Shown: piece by piece, positions 17,522-26,375 of the stretch
Numbering within the stretch: the stretch's first letter is position 1
Layout: each line of letters opens with the position of its first letter
DNA from: Salinibacterium sp. TMP30
Lineage (GTDB): Bacteria > Actinomycetota > Actinomycetes > Actinomycetales > Microbacteriaceae
Direction: 5' to 3'
NCBI RefSeq assembly: GCF_038397785.1
Contig: NZ_CP151642.1
Coordinates: 434,001 to 498,000, forward strand
DNA length: 64,000 nt
Made by a program: the position numbers and the translations under genes
The notes under the pieces: model-generated
Databases searched by the model: none
Told to the model about the DNA's origin: nothing
What the model saw: only the letters and a program-made list of their open reading frames with translations

Positions 17522-18984
17522 TCGTTGAAGTAACCCTAATCTTGGCTATTGTTCTCGGGGGATCCGCCCTCATGCAGTCTTTCGGCGCTCGCGGCCTTGG
17601 GGTTCCGATCTTGGGAGCGACCGCGGGCCTCGCGCTCTACCTCTGCATTGGTGCGATTCAAGTGATGACCCCGGTGACAAGCTCTCCGATCCTCACAATC
17701 GCGCTGACGGTGCTTATTCCCAGCACACTGTGGTTGTGGCTCCGGCTGAGTAAGCGAGCGGAGTTCGGTCTTCGGCCAGGCTGGGCGGCGATCATCGTCG
17801 CTGGCGTGGTCGGATCAGTGGCTGTGTTTCGTGCGCTTCCGCAGGTTGCCTGGTCGAACGACAGCTTGCAGTATCTGCTCAACGGATCACTTATTGCGAG
17901 CAACAACATCACGATCGCGTCCACCTCGCTTCTCCCCAAGAGGCTCATCGGGGTGCCCGAGTTGCACGCCGCAGCGAATCTTGGCGGCGAATACTATGTG
18001 CAGTCGATCACTCCGCTCATAGCAGCGCTCCTGCTCGCACTTCTCGCGTGGATGCTGTGGGAGTCGCTGTCGCCTCACCTCAGCCGTTGCGCGTTGACCC
18101 TGCTTGTCGTTGGGGGGGTCGTGTTCCTCGTATCAATGAACCGTTTTGTCTTCCATGCCTTCTATCTCAACGGCCACCTGTTGTTCGGCATGTTCATGCT
18201 TGTCGTCGTCGGTGGCGGGTGGATGCTGGTCTCAACCGATTCGGTCAAGAAAACGGCTCTCGTCATCGCAATGGCGCTCGCTGTTGGAGCGCTGGTTTTT
18301 GTGCGCGCAGAGTCATCGATCTTGGTATTTCTTGTACTGTTACCGATCCTGTTCCATCATTCGGTAAGCAGAATTCATAAGTCAGTTCTTCTGGCGGTGC
18401 TTGGGGCAGGAACTATTGCGTGGCAATCATTCATGGCTGCCGTGTATCTCGCTCAGGGGCTTTCCGTTGCTTTCTCGATCTGGGGTCTGCTCGGGTTCGG
18501 CGTCATGATTCTTGCCGCCATCCCCTTACTCCAGTGGAATCAGCTCATGAAGCGTGGTCGCCTCGTTTTGGTGCTTACTGAGGTTGTTCTGTGGTTAGCA
18601 CTTCTTGCGCTTTTTGTTCGTGAACCGCAGATCCTGATCGAAAGCGTTTCAGCGACGTTTGAGAATGTGTTTCTCGGCGCTGGTTCGTGGGGTCTGTCGC
18701 TCATATTCATCGTGGCGCTGCTTGTGATCGCGTCCTTTATCGCGACACCGAATCGGGTCAACCTCCGATTCCCGCTGACGAGTTTTATTCCGCTAGGGTT
18801 CTTGCTCGCTTATTTGCGCGACGCGGCGTACCGGGTGGGCGACGGTGACTCTCTCAACCGGATGTGGATTCAGCTCATCCCCGTTGCGCTGTTCTACGTG
18901 CTCATCGCGCTCGGTGTTGGTCAGTGGCGCCGTCGCTCATCGGCCCCATCCTCCGCACCAGCGCCAATCTCCTTGGCTTCGTAG
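17518..18984 (+). CDS. Polytopic membrane protein, glycosyltransferase-like
   Basis: 488 residues with about 12 transmembrane segments. The loop after helix 3 reads ALPQVAWSNDSLQYLLNGSLIASNN with acidic and polar residues like the first external loop of membrane-embedded glycosyltransferases (GT-C fold), but no defined motif proves the function. O-antigen ligase or polymerase activity are alternatives. It is coupled to the upstream exported protein by an ATGA overlap and is followed after 85 bp by a polysaccharide-type gene set, which supports an envelope-glycan role. Confidence 0.65.
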   Translation: MIVEVTLILAIVLGGSALMQSFGARGLGVPILGATAGLALYLCIGAIQVMTPVTSSPILTIALTVLIPSTLWLWLRLSKRAEFGLRPGWAAIIVAGVVGSVAVFRALPQVAWSNDSLQYLLNGSLIASNNITIASTSLLPKRLIGVPELHAAANLGGEYYVQSITPLIAALLLALLAWMLWESLSPHLSRCALTLLVVGGVVFLVSMNRFVFHAFYLNGHLLFGMFMLVVVGGGWMLVSTDSVKKTALVIAMALAVGALVFVRAESSILVFLVLLPILFHHSVSRIHKSVLLAVLGAGTIAWQSFMAAVYLAQGLSVAFSIWGLLGFGVMILAAIPLLQWNQLMKRGRLVLVLTEVVLWLALLALFVREPQILIESVSATFENVFLGAGSWGLSLIFIVALLVIASFIATPNRVNLRFPLTSFIPLGFLLAYLRDAAYRVGDGDSLNRMWIQLIPVALFYVLIALGVGQWRRRSSAPSSAPAPISLAS

Positions 18985-19069
18985 CAGATATAGTTGCTGT
19001 GGCGTTGACGTGCCTGCGCTCAGCTGAGCGGGCTCGGCGCCTCGTGACGTTCTGGAGTGCGGAGAGAAT

Positions 19070-20152
19070 TTGCTGAAAAAACTCAAGACCATCGCTACGA
19101 ATCTTTTAGCGATTTCGTGGATTCGAAAGTGCTATGAGCTCGTCAATCGAGTATTTCTCGAAACATTCGGTTCGAGTCGAATCCTTGCGCACTTTTTTTA
19201 TATGTTCGCGTTTCTTGCATTCAACCGCGAGCAAGCGGGCGTCCTCCGCGGGCGTCGAAATTACTACCGAAACAAGAATCACGACCGAACCTCGCGCGTG
19301 GAGTTGCGTCGCAACATCCATCGCCTGGAAAAGGGCATCATCATGATGCCTCGGCGGGACATCTTTGCGCGGGATTACATCACCGAGACGGTCGAATTTT
19401 ACGAGCTGGCCGCTCGCCAGTGCTCGACAGATCCATCTTCGCTGGAAGCGAGCGAAGTCGAGTGGGCTAACAACGTCTTGACGGAGTACTTCCGCGTCAG
19501 CACGGGGAGCGATCCGGTCGTAGATTCAGCGCGCAAGCGCTTCTTCGAGCTGGAATATCACCCCTCCGACAACGGCAAGGTACCCTATGTGAAAAAGAAC
19601 CTGTCGAGCATTTCGTACGATCAGCTTCACGAACTAGCAATGCAGCGTCGTTCAGTTCGCTGGTTTGAACAGAAGCCGGTACCCCGCGAACTGGTCGACA
19701 AAGCTCTCCTCGTCGGACGCCAATCGCCCACGGCGTGCAATCGTTTGCCTTACGAGTTCCGCGTGTTCGACGACCCGGCCATCGTCAGCACAATCGCTGG
19801 CCTACCGTTCGGTGCAACAGGCTACGCACAAAACATCCCAACGATCGTCGTGGTTGTGGGCAAGTTGGAGAGCTACTTCAGCCCGCGCGACCGACATGCG
19901 ATCTACATTGACTCGTCACTGGCCGCGATGTCATTCATGTTTGGTTTAGAAACTCTTGGGCTCAGTTCAAGCGTGATCAACTGGCCCGACTTCGAGCCGC
20001 TTGAAGCCAAGATGCAGAAGACGCTCAGCCTCGACGTCACCGATCGAGTGATCATGTTGATCGCCGTTGGCTACTCGCACCCCGAGGGCCTTGTCCCTTA
20101 CTCGCAGAAGAAGGAACTCGACACCTTCCGCTCATACAACAAGTTGCGATGA
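19070..20152 (+). CDS. Nitroreductase-fold protein in a polysaccharide locus
   Basis: 360 residues starting at TTG 19070 just after GGAGAG. The C-terminal half (from about residue 185) is nitroreductase-like: LHELAMQRRSVRWFEQKPVP, VGRQSPTACNRLPYEFRVF, SSLAAMSFMFGLETLGLSS and a C-terminal VIMLIAVGY. The N-terminal 180 residues are basic and helical (MMPRRDIFARDYI, ETVEFYELAA) and are not part of the standard domain. An FMN redox enzyme is expected. Its stop overlaps the next gene by ATGA. Placement beside a flippase-like protein, a GT2 enzyme and a pyruvyl transferase suggests a role in glycan modification rather than nitroaromatic reduction. Confidence 0.75.
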   Translation: MLKKLKTIATNLLAISWIRKCYELVNRVFLETFGSSRILAHFFYMFAFLAFNREQAGVLRGRRNYYRNKNHDRTSRVELRRNIHRLEKGIIMMPRRDIFARDYITETVEFYELAARQCSTDPSSLEASEVEWANNVLTEYFRVSTGSDPVVDSARKRFFELEYHPSDNGKVPYVKKNLSSISYDQLHELAMQRRSVRWFEQKPVPRELVDKALLVGRQSPTACNRLPYEFRVFDDPAIVSTIAGLPFGATGYAQNIPTIVVVVGKLESYFSPRDRHAIYIDSSLAAMSFMFGLETLGLSSSVINWPDFEPLEAKMQKTLSLDVTDRVIMLIAVGYSHPEGLVPYSQKKELDTFRSYNKLR

Positions 20153-21132
20153 CCACCCCGTCATCGTCGAAGCTACCTAAGCGACTTCTGAGGTACGGGC
20201 TTACCGCGGTAGTCCTTGCATTCATCGCTGTACTGTTCTGGCGCGCTCTTTCTGACAACTGGGCCGAGGTTCAAGCGCAGCAGTTGCAGTTCAATTGGCT
20301 GATGGTTGCTGGGGTTGCGCTATTTGCCGTCGCGGTGCCGATCTCTGGTCTGCTGTGGGGCGCAATCGTCAATCGGCTCACCGACCGACCGGCCGTGTCA
20401 CCTCGGGAAGCTATGGCTGTGCACTCTGCATCGTGGCTGCTCAAGTACGTGCCAGGCCAGGTAGGGTCACTGCTCAATAAGATTCTGTGGGGCAAACAGC
20501 GCGGCATCAGCCGCAGCGTGATGGTGATTTCGTTCATCTATGAGAATGTTTTCCTTCAAATCTCATCCATTGTTCCCAGCGCGGCAATCTTGCTTGTCAG
20601 CGTTGGCCTCGCCGTATTCCAAGACAACGCAATCACGCTGCTTCTTCCCCTCCTCGCCCTTATCCCTCTGCTCGTGGTACTCGACCGCAGGCTATTCCAT
20701 CCGGTCATGAATTTCGGGGCACAGCGGATTCTCAAACAGCAACTTCCGAAGGAGTACTTCCTTCCGCCAGTCGCGGTTGGCGGCTACCTCGTAAGTTTTG
20801 TCGGCCCGCGAATTATCAATGCGGTTGGATTCGTTGTGGTCGCTGCATCGTTTCTTGACGTGTCGCCAGCCGCGTGGCTTCCTCTTGGAGCAGCGTATGT
20901 ACTTGCAGGGGCTATCGGCATCTTGGCAGTTTTTGTTCCCAGCGGTCTCGGGGTGCGCGAAGCGGTAGTCTTCGCATTTGCTCTTCAATATGTCACTCCA
21001 GCACAGGCGGTTATTCTCGCGCTGCTTGCTCGGCTACTGAGTACGGTTGCGGATGCCCTGGTGGCATTGTTCTACTTGTTGCTCAGGGTTTCGTTGAGGC
21101 GTCGACCCCCTAAGCTCGTTCAGGGCACTTAA
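20149..21132 (+). CDS. Lysylphosphatidylglycerol synthase TM region/UPF0104-like membrane protein
   Basis: 327 residues with about 8 transmembrane helices. The pattern SWLLKYVPGQVGSLLNKILWG and GILAVFVPSGLGVREAVVFAF is characteristic of the LPG_synthase_TM (flippase-like) family, without the cytosolic lysyl-transfer domain of MprF. Members linked to glycosyltransferases are thought to move lipid-linked sugars or lipids. It is coupled to the nitroreductase-like gene and followed 83 bp later by a GT2 gene, which suggests handling of the lipid-linked sugar that the GT2 makes. Confidence 0.8.
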   Translation: MTTPSSSKLPKRLLRYGLTAVVLAFIAVLFWRALSDNWAEVQAQQLQFNWLMVAGVALFAVAVPISGLLWGAIVNRLTDRPAVSPREAMAVHSASWLLKYVPGQVGSLLNKILWGKQRGISRSVMVISFIYENVFLQISSIVPSAAILLVSVGLAVFQDNAITLLLPLLALIPLLVVLDRRLFHPVMNFGAQRILKQQLPKEYFLPPVAVGGYLVSFVGPRIINAVGFVVVAASFLDVSPAAWLPLGAAYVLAGAIGILAVFVPSGLGVREAVVFAFALQYVTPAQAVILALLARLLSTVADALVALFYLLLRVSLRRRPPKLVQGT

Positions 21133-21215
21133 TGTGCCTCACTGACTTCCGTTTATACGCCGCCACAATCTAAGATTCACGCGCTGAATCTTTCGCACCT
21201 GGAGCTGATTTTCTC

Positions 21216-22193
21216 GTGAAAGTTTTCGTTCAAATCCCTTGCTTGAATGAAGAGCACACTCTGCCACTCGTTCTCAAGTCGATTCCGAAAGATATCCCCG
21301 GTGTAGACGAGCTGCACGTTTTAGTGATCGATGATGGTTCAACCGATCGCACCATCGAGGTGGCCAAGGAACACGGCGTCATTCACTTTGTGCGCCACTC
21401 CGGCAACCGGGGCTTGGCTCGCTCGTTCTCCGACGGCGTCAGTTACGCGCTCGCTCACGGTGCCGACATCGTTGTGAACACGGACGGCGATAACCAGTAT
21501 CCCCAGGACCGAATCCCCGATCTCATCGCACCGTTGATGAGTGGGTCTGCAGACATCGCAATCGGCGACCGTCAAACGGCCACCATCGCTCACTTCTCGC
21601 CCTTCAAGCGACTCCTTCAGCGCTTCGGCAGTCGGGTTGTCAACATGGCTGCAGGAACTGATGTTCCGGATGCCGCGAGCGGATTCCGCGCGTACTCACG
21701 CGAGTCGCTGCTCCGGCTCAACGTCGTCACCGAGTTCAGCTACTGCATGGAGACGATCATCCAGGCGGGCCACAAGAGGATGCGCTTGGCGAGCGTTCCG
21801 ATCGAGACGAATGCGAAGACTCGCGAGTCTCGCTTGTTCTCGTCGATCTGGCAGCATGTGGGAGAGTCCGCAAGAGCTATCATTCGTAGCTACCTCATGT
21901 TCCGCCCGCTGGCGTTTTTCTTGCCGTTGGGAACTGCGCTCACTGTTGCTTCGTTGATTCCATTCGTTCGCTATCTAATTCTGTGGCTGTCGGGCACTAC
22001 GGGCGACCACATCCAGTCGCTGATTCTTGGTGCTGCATTGCTTGTTGGAGGCTTGTTGAGCTTCGCGCTTGGTCTGCTCGCCGACCTCATGCGCATCAAC
22101 CGCATTCTGCTGGAGGACTCAATGGAGCGCACGAAAAGGATTGAATTTGGCCCCGGCTACACGGCTGTCAAGCAGCGCGGAAAGAGTGCATAG
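21216..22193 (+). CDS. Family 2 glycosyltransferase (DPM1/GtrB-like)
   Basis: 325 residues. The GT-A domain spans residues 1-220: VQIPCLNEEHTLPLVL, VLVIDDGSTDRTIEVA, HSGNRGLARSFSDGV, VVNTDGDNQYPQDRIPDLI (metal-binding DxD-type site), and DVPDAASGFRAYSRE. Two C-terminal transmembrane helices follow (PLAFFLPLGTALTVASLIP and SLILGAALLVGGLLSFALG). Such proteins transfer a sugar from a nucleotide donor to polyprenyl phosphate. A GTG for the next gene overlaps its final codons. The donor sugar is unknown. Confidence 0.9.
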   Translation: MKVFVQIPCLNEEHTLPLVLKSIPKDIPGVDELHVLVIDDGSTDRTIEVAKEHGVIHFVRHSGNRGLARSFSDGVSYALAHGADIVVNTDGDNQYPQDRIPDLIAPLMSGSADIAIGDRQTATIAHFSPFKRLLQRFGSRVVNMAAGTDVPDAASGFRAYSRESLLRLNVVTEFSYCMETIIQAGHKRMRLASVPIETNAKTRESRLFSSIWQHVGESARAIIRSYLMFRPLAFFLPLGTALTVASLIPFVRYLILWLSGTTGDHIQSLILGAALLVGGLLSFALGLLADLMRINRILLEDSMERTKRIEFGPGYTAVKQRGKSA

Positions 22194-23428
22194 TGACGGC
22201 TCCACACATTACGATCATCGGTTCTGCGTTAGCAGGTAATAAGGGCGCTTCAGCGATGCTGGAGAGCGCGATTCAGACGTTGAGTCCGCGCATTCCCGGT
22301 GTCAGTTTCACCCTGCTCAGCATGTATCCGGAAGAGGATCGCGCTCAGAACGTCTACGACAACCTCGACATCGTGGCTGCGCAACCGCGCCAACTCGGTG
22401 TGACCATCAATTCGCTCGCTCTGCTGTACCGAGTAATTCCGCCGCTTCGGCCGCTCATCCGCAAAAAGTCTAAGGCGATCGCCGCCGTGGCGAAGTCACA
22501 AGTGCTCCTTGATCAGGGGGGTATTACTTTCACTGATGGTCGCGAGAAGTTTCTGCTGTACAACGTGGCATCCATTCTTCCTGCGATGTTTGTGAAGACC
22601 CCGGTTTTCAAGTGCGCTCAGGCGATCGGCCCATTCAAGAACCCAGTAAACCGCCGTGCGGCACGCTTCTTCTTGCCCAAGGTGCACACCATCGTTACCC
22701 GGGGGGCGAAGACTCATGAGTTTGCCGAAGCTCTGGGCCTATCGAACCTCTATGCGGGTGCCGATTACGCATTCTCGCTGCAGCTTGATGGCAGCGAAGG
22801 TGCTGTAGTTTCGCGCGAATTTGATATGACGTTTTTTGAATCGGGCACTGTCGTTGGTGTGTCGCCAAGCGTCGTTCTGCAGAAAAAGGTCGATGCTCGC
22901 GACGGTGACTACATCGGGCAGACTGCCGATTTCATCAAGCATCTCCTCACCTCCGGCCGCAAGGTCGTAATCCTGCCTCACAGCGCGCGTGAAGACTCGA
23001 CGAAGACGCATAACAATGATCTGCCGCTCTGCCGTGAGATTTTCGATCGCATAGGAGCCGATACGAATCTGCTGTTTATCGACAAGGAGCTGCCGTCACA
23101 GCAGCTTCGCTACATTATTGGCGAGTGCGATCTCTTCGTTGCAAGTCGTTTTCATGCAATGGTCTCGGCGTTGGCTATGGCCGTGCCTACACTCGTAATC
23201 GGGTGGAGCCACAAGTACCAAGAGGTGCTTGAGATGTTTGAGGCAGAAGAGTGGGCAATGCCCCACAGCGAAGCGGAACTTGGCGCGCTTGTAGCGCGCT
23301 TCGAGCAGCTTGCCGAGGCGCGCACCGAGGTTGCTGCGTCGCTGCGGCAGCACCTGCCTGCTGTTCAAGAGCGCTCACTGGCTCAAGCGGATCTCATTGC
23401 GACCATTGTGACGGAGCGGGCAGCCTAG
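22193..23428 (+). CDS. Polysaccharide pyruvyl transferase family protein
   Basis: 411 residues. ITIIGSALAGNKGASAMLESA at the N-terminus, VLLDQGGITFTDGREKFLLYN, KCAQAIGPFKNPVNRRAARFF, TIVTRGAKTHEFAEALGL, KVVILPHSAREDSTKTHNND and ECDLFVASRFHAMVSALAMAVPTLVIGWSHKYQEVL together define the PS_pyruv_trans family (CsaB/WcaK-like, GT-B-like fold). It probably adds a pyruvyl ketal from PEP to a sugar of a surface polymer. It is the last gene of the polysaccharide-type set and starts at GTG inside the GT2 gene's stop region. Confidence 0.88.
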   Translation: MTAPHITIIGSALAGNKGASAMLESAIQTLSPRIPGVSFTLLSMYPEEDRAQNVYDNLDIVAAQPRQLGVTINSLALLYRVIPPLRPLIRKKSKAIAAVAKSQVLLDQGGITFTDGREKFLLYNVASILPAMFVKTPVFKCAQAIGPFKNPVNRRAARFFLPKVHTIVTRGAKTHEFAEALGLSNLYAGADYAFSLQLDGSEGAVVSREFDMTFFESGTVVGVSPSVVLQKKVDARDGDYIGQTADFIKHLLTSGRKVVILPHSAREDSTKTHNNDLPLCREIFDRIGADTNLLFIDKELPSQQLRYIIGECDLFVASRFHAMVSALAMAVPTLVIGWSHKYQEVLEMFEAEEWAMPHSEAELGALVARFEQLAEARTEVAASLRQHLPAVQERSLAQADLIATIVTERAA

Positions 23429-23443
23429 AAGCCCAATGCTGCA

Positions 23444-24358
23444 CTAGCGGTGGTGAACGTGCTCCCGGTCGATGTTGCTTTCGGGCTCGATTTGGAACGT
23501 TGAGTGCTCGATGCTCAGTGAAAAGTGTTCAGCGACGCACTTCTGCAGCGAGGGAAGCATTTCGGCGGCATGGCCGTCGATGAAGCAAGAGTCTTCGACG
23601 ATCACGTGGGCGGTGAGCACGGGCAGGTCAGAGGAGATGCGGGTGATGTGGAGGTCGTGCACATCAGTCACATGCTCCATATCCATAATGTGTGCACGAA
23701 CGTCTGCGGGATCGATGCCCTTGGGGGTGGACTCCAGCAGCACGCCGACGCTCGCCTTGAGCAGAATGATGGTGCGGGGCACGATCAGTATGGCGATCAG
23801 GATGCCGACCACGGCATCCGCCTGATACCAGCCAAAGAGGGCAATCACGATTGCGCTGAGGATCACACCGACAGACCCGAGGGCGTCGTTGACGACTTCG
23901 AGGAACGCGGCCTTCATGTTGAGGTTCGAGTTGCGCCCGCCGGTCAGCACGATCATGGCGGCGATGTTGGCGACGAGGCCGATGATTCCAAAAATCAGCA
24001 AACCTGTTGGCTGGATTTCGGGTGGATCGAAGAGTCGTCGCACGCCCTCGATGAGGGCGTAAATACCGACCGCAAAAAGCAAGCTCGATTGGGCCATCGC
24101 GCTGAGAACTTCGGTGCGTTTGAGGCCCCACGAGTGGGTGGCGGTCGCGGGGCGTTGCATGAGTCCGGCCGCGAGCAGTGCCATGAGAAGGCCAGCAGAA
24201 TCGGTGAGCATGTGCGCGGTGTCGACGAGTAGCGCGAGGCTGCCAGTGACAATCGCACCGATTGCCTGAGCGATAAAGACGCCGACGGTGATGATGAAGG
24301 CGATGAGCAACCGAGTGCGGTTCCTATTTCCGGTGGCGTGGTTGTGGCTGGTGCCCAT
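23444..24358 (-). CDS. Cation diffusion facilitator (CzcD/ZitB-like metal exporter)
   Basis: 304 residues with six transmembrane helices. The metal site in helix 2 is VDTAHMLTDSAGL (HxxxD) and that in helix 5 is VVNDALGSVGV (NxxxD-like variant), and a C-terminal metal-chaperone-like domain follows (HVTDVHDLHITRISSDLPVLTAHVIV in pieces). The His-rich ends (GTSHNHATGN and EHVHHR) suit Zn2+ binding. Likely role: proton-driven efflux of zinc or a similar divalent metal. Its ATG overlaps the stop of a possible tiny upstream ORF (TGATG). Confidence 0.92.
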   Translation of the reverse strand: MGTSHNHATGNRNRTRLLIAFIITVGVFIAQAIGAIVTGSLALLVDTAHMLTDSAGLLMALLAAGLMQRPATATHSWGLKRTEVLSAMAQSSLLFAVGIYALIEGVRRLFDPPEIQPTGLLIFGIIGLVANIAAMIVLTGGRNSNLNMKAAFLEVVNDALGSVGVILSAIVIALFGWYQADAVVGILIAILIVPRTIILLKASVGVLLESTPKGIDPADVRAHIMDMEHVTDVHDLHITRISSDLPVLTAHVIVEDSCFIDGHAAEMLPSLQKCVAEHFSLSIEHSTFQIEPESNIDREHVHHR

Positions 24359-24435
24359 CAGCGTGCCCCAGTCATGGCGCCGCGCCGAAGCTTTTCGCGG
24401 GCGCTTGCGCGATACGCGATCCTATTTCGGCTCAT
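24358..24435 (-). CDS. Possible 25-residue leader ORF of the metal exporter
   Basis: A 25-codon basic ORF (MSRNRIAYRASAREKLRR at its start) ends at a TGA that overlaps the exporter ATG (TGATG), so the two could be translationally coupled. On the minus strand a TAGACT box lies 6 bases before its ATG with no Shine-Dalgarno, as expected for a leaderless transcript. No homologue is known to me. It may only be an in-frame accident of the leader. Confidence 0.3.
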   Translation of the reverse strand: MSRNRIAYRASAREKLRRGAMTGAR

Positions 24436-24499
24436 GAGCCGAGTCTAACTGGCCGACCTGCACCGCGCCGAGGGTGGGTCTGCGAGCACAGGTCGAGAA

Positions 24500-24781
24500 C
24501 TAGATCGTAGGTTTAGCCGCGCCCTTGGCCGCCGCGGATTGTGTCAGCTGAAGCTGTCGCTGATGGCGCGCCTTCGCTTCGTCGAGCGTTGTGCAAGTGC
24601 CGAGTGGGTGCGCGTGCTCGTCGGTGATGAAGTATTCACCGCGGGAACTTCGCTCGATCATGCCAGCGAATTCACCGCCAACGTTGCCCACCCAGAGACC
24701 AGCTTGGATGCTTGTCCACGCCACCGTCGGGCGTGCCTTGTCTGCTGAACCTTCGGTCGGACGGGGTGAGGCAATCGTCAT
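24500..24781 (-). CDS. Hypothetical protein (93 aa)
   Basis: A small soluble protein preceded by GAAGGAG 9 bases before the ATG. The centre reads GLWVGNVGGEFAGMIERSS, GEYFITDEHAHPLGTCTTLDEAKARHQRQLQ: a short antiparallel-strand domain with an alpha-helical end, of the kind seen in small actinobacterial proteins that carry a DEAK-type ending helix. I do not recognise its function. Composition is like that of neighbouring genes. Confidence 0.65.
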   Translation of the reverse strand: MTIASPRPTEGSADKARPTVAWTSIQAGLWVGNVGGEFAGMIERSSRGEYFITDEHAHPLGTCTTLDEAKARHQRQLQLTQSAAAKGAAKPTI

Positions 24782-25064
24782 AGTTTTCTACTCCTTCGAG
24801 TTCACACTATTGAAGACATCAGACACTGTGCGGTGAATCGTGCGGCAGTGAAGATGTACTCTATCTCCGATTCAACCCCTCGTGCCTATCCCACACAGCC
24901 GCCGCAAGTTATCATCGGTGTGAGTGGCTCGGAGCAGTGCTGATCGTTGCCGAACACTTGACAGTTGCGCTACCGCGGTGGCGAAACTGTCGGTAGCACC
25001 CGCTGGCTCAAGGCCCGACGGTGCATCGATTGGCATACCGTATTTCTCGTTACAGAAAGCTGCC

Positions 25065-26114
25065 ATGACCTCGACCGATTCCATCCTGCGCGGGTATTTG
25101 AGTGACAACGCTGCCGGTGCTTCGCCACAGATATTGGATGCCGTTGTTGCGGCATCCGCTGGCCCGGCAGCTCCCTATGGCAATGATCCGCTCACGGCCC
25201 GGATGCGTGCCAAGATGGCGGCAGCGTTCGAGTGCGAGCTCGACGTCTTCGCGGTCGGTACGGGTTCGGCGGCAAACGGGATTGGTCTTGCGGCATTGAC
25301 GCGCCCGTGGGGAAGCATTCTCGCGCATGCGGATAGCCACATAAACAATGATGAGGCTGGCGCGCCGGAGTTCTTCACCGATGGCTCAAAGATCGTCTTG
25401 CTGGGTGGCGAGCACTCCAAGATTGACCCGGATGAGTTGCGGGTGGCGGCGCACGCCGGCCGGGGCGACGTTCACAGTGTTCAGGCCTCGGTGCTCAGCA
25501 TTACGCAGGTAACGGAGACCGGCAGCGTGTACACGATTGATGAGCTGCGCGAGCTGACAACAATCGCCCGTGAGGCAGGGCTCCGCATCCACATGGATGG
25601 CGCCCGCTTCGCAAACGCACTCGTTGCACTCGACGTCAGCCCTGCCGAAATGACCTGGAAGCTCGGCGTAAACATGCTCTCGTTTGGCGCAACAAAGAAT
25701 GGTGCGCTCACTGCGGATGCCATTATTTCCTTCGATCCGACCCTCGCAACGGAGTTGTCGTTCCGGCACAAGCGCGGTGGCCAACTGACCTCCAAGATGC
25801 GGTTTCAGGCCGCCCAGCTCGACGCCTACCTCACCAATGATTTGTGGCTCGATAACGCCCGTCAGGCGAACGCAATGGCGGCGCGGCTGCGCGCGGGGAT
25901 CGCGGATGTCGCAGGCGTGACCGTCACGAGCGAACCCGGCAGCAATATCCTCTTCGCCGTCTTCCCTGACGAGCTCTCAGAAGCGCTCCACGATCGCGGT
26001 TTTGGTTTCTACACCAACCGTTGGGAGCCTGGTGTCGTGCGCATCGTGGTGTCGTTCGCGCATGAGGCTGCTGACATTGACGAGTTTGTGGCTGCCATTC
26101 GCGAACTTGCCTAG
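25065..26114 (+). CDS. Low-specificity L-threonine aldolase/beta-eliminating lyase
   Basis: 349 residues from ATG 25065; the frame is open upstream to 24924 but that part is not family-like. Fold type I PLP lyase: LRGYLSDNAAGASPQILDAV (usual LRSDN variant), AVGTGSAANGIGLAAL, HADSHINNDEAGAPEF (His stacking on PLP), IHMDGARFANALVAL (Asp binding the ring nitrogen) and SFGATKNGALTADA with the PLP lysine. It should cleave threonine or allo-threonine to glycine and acetaldehyde, a second threonine-to-glycine route in this window besides tdh-kbl. The Shine-Dalgarno is weak (AGAAAG). Confidence 0.88.
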   Translation: MTSTDSILRGYLSDNAAGASPQILDAVVAASAGPAAPYGNDPLTARMRAKMAAAFECELDVFAVGTGSAANGIGLAALTRPWGSILAHADSHINNDEAGAPEFFTDGSKIVLLGGEHSKIDPDELRVAAHAGRGDVHSVQASVLSITQVTETGSVYTIDELRELTTIAREAGLRIHMDGARFANALVALDVSPAEMTWKLGVNMLSFGATKNGALTADAIISFDPTLATELSFRHKRGGQLTSKMRFQAAQLDAYLTNDLWLDNARQANAMAARLRAGIADVAGVTVTSEPGSNILFAVFPDELSEALHDRGFGFYTNRWEPGVVRIVVSFAHEAADIDEFVAAIRELA

Positions 26115-26375
26115 CTCGACGTCGCGGCATTCGACGCTTGGGGTGAACCAATTCGCGACGCGGTGCTCGAACTGCGGGGTCCGCTTTTGAGCACTGCGAC
26201 CGAGACAGATGGCGTTGGCACGATTACTGAGACGCTCATGTGGGGCCAGCACACGAATCTGGGGAGCGAGACGCATAACGGCAGCACGGTCCGGATTGCT
26301 CCTGCTGGTAGCGTGGTCACTCACTATCGGCGCGATCAGGAGTGCACCTGATCCGAACGGGAAGAGGTGGGGCGG

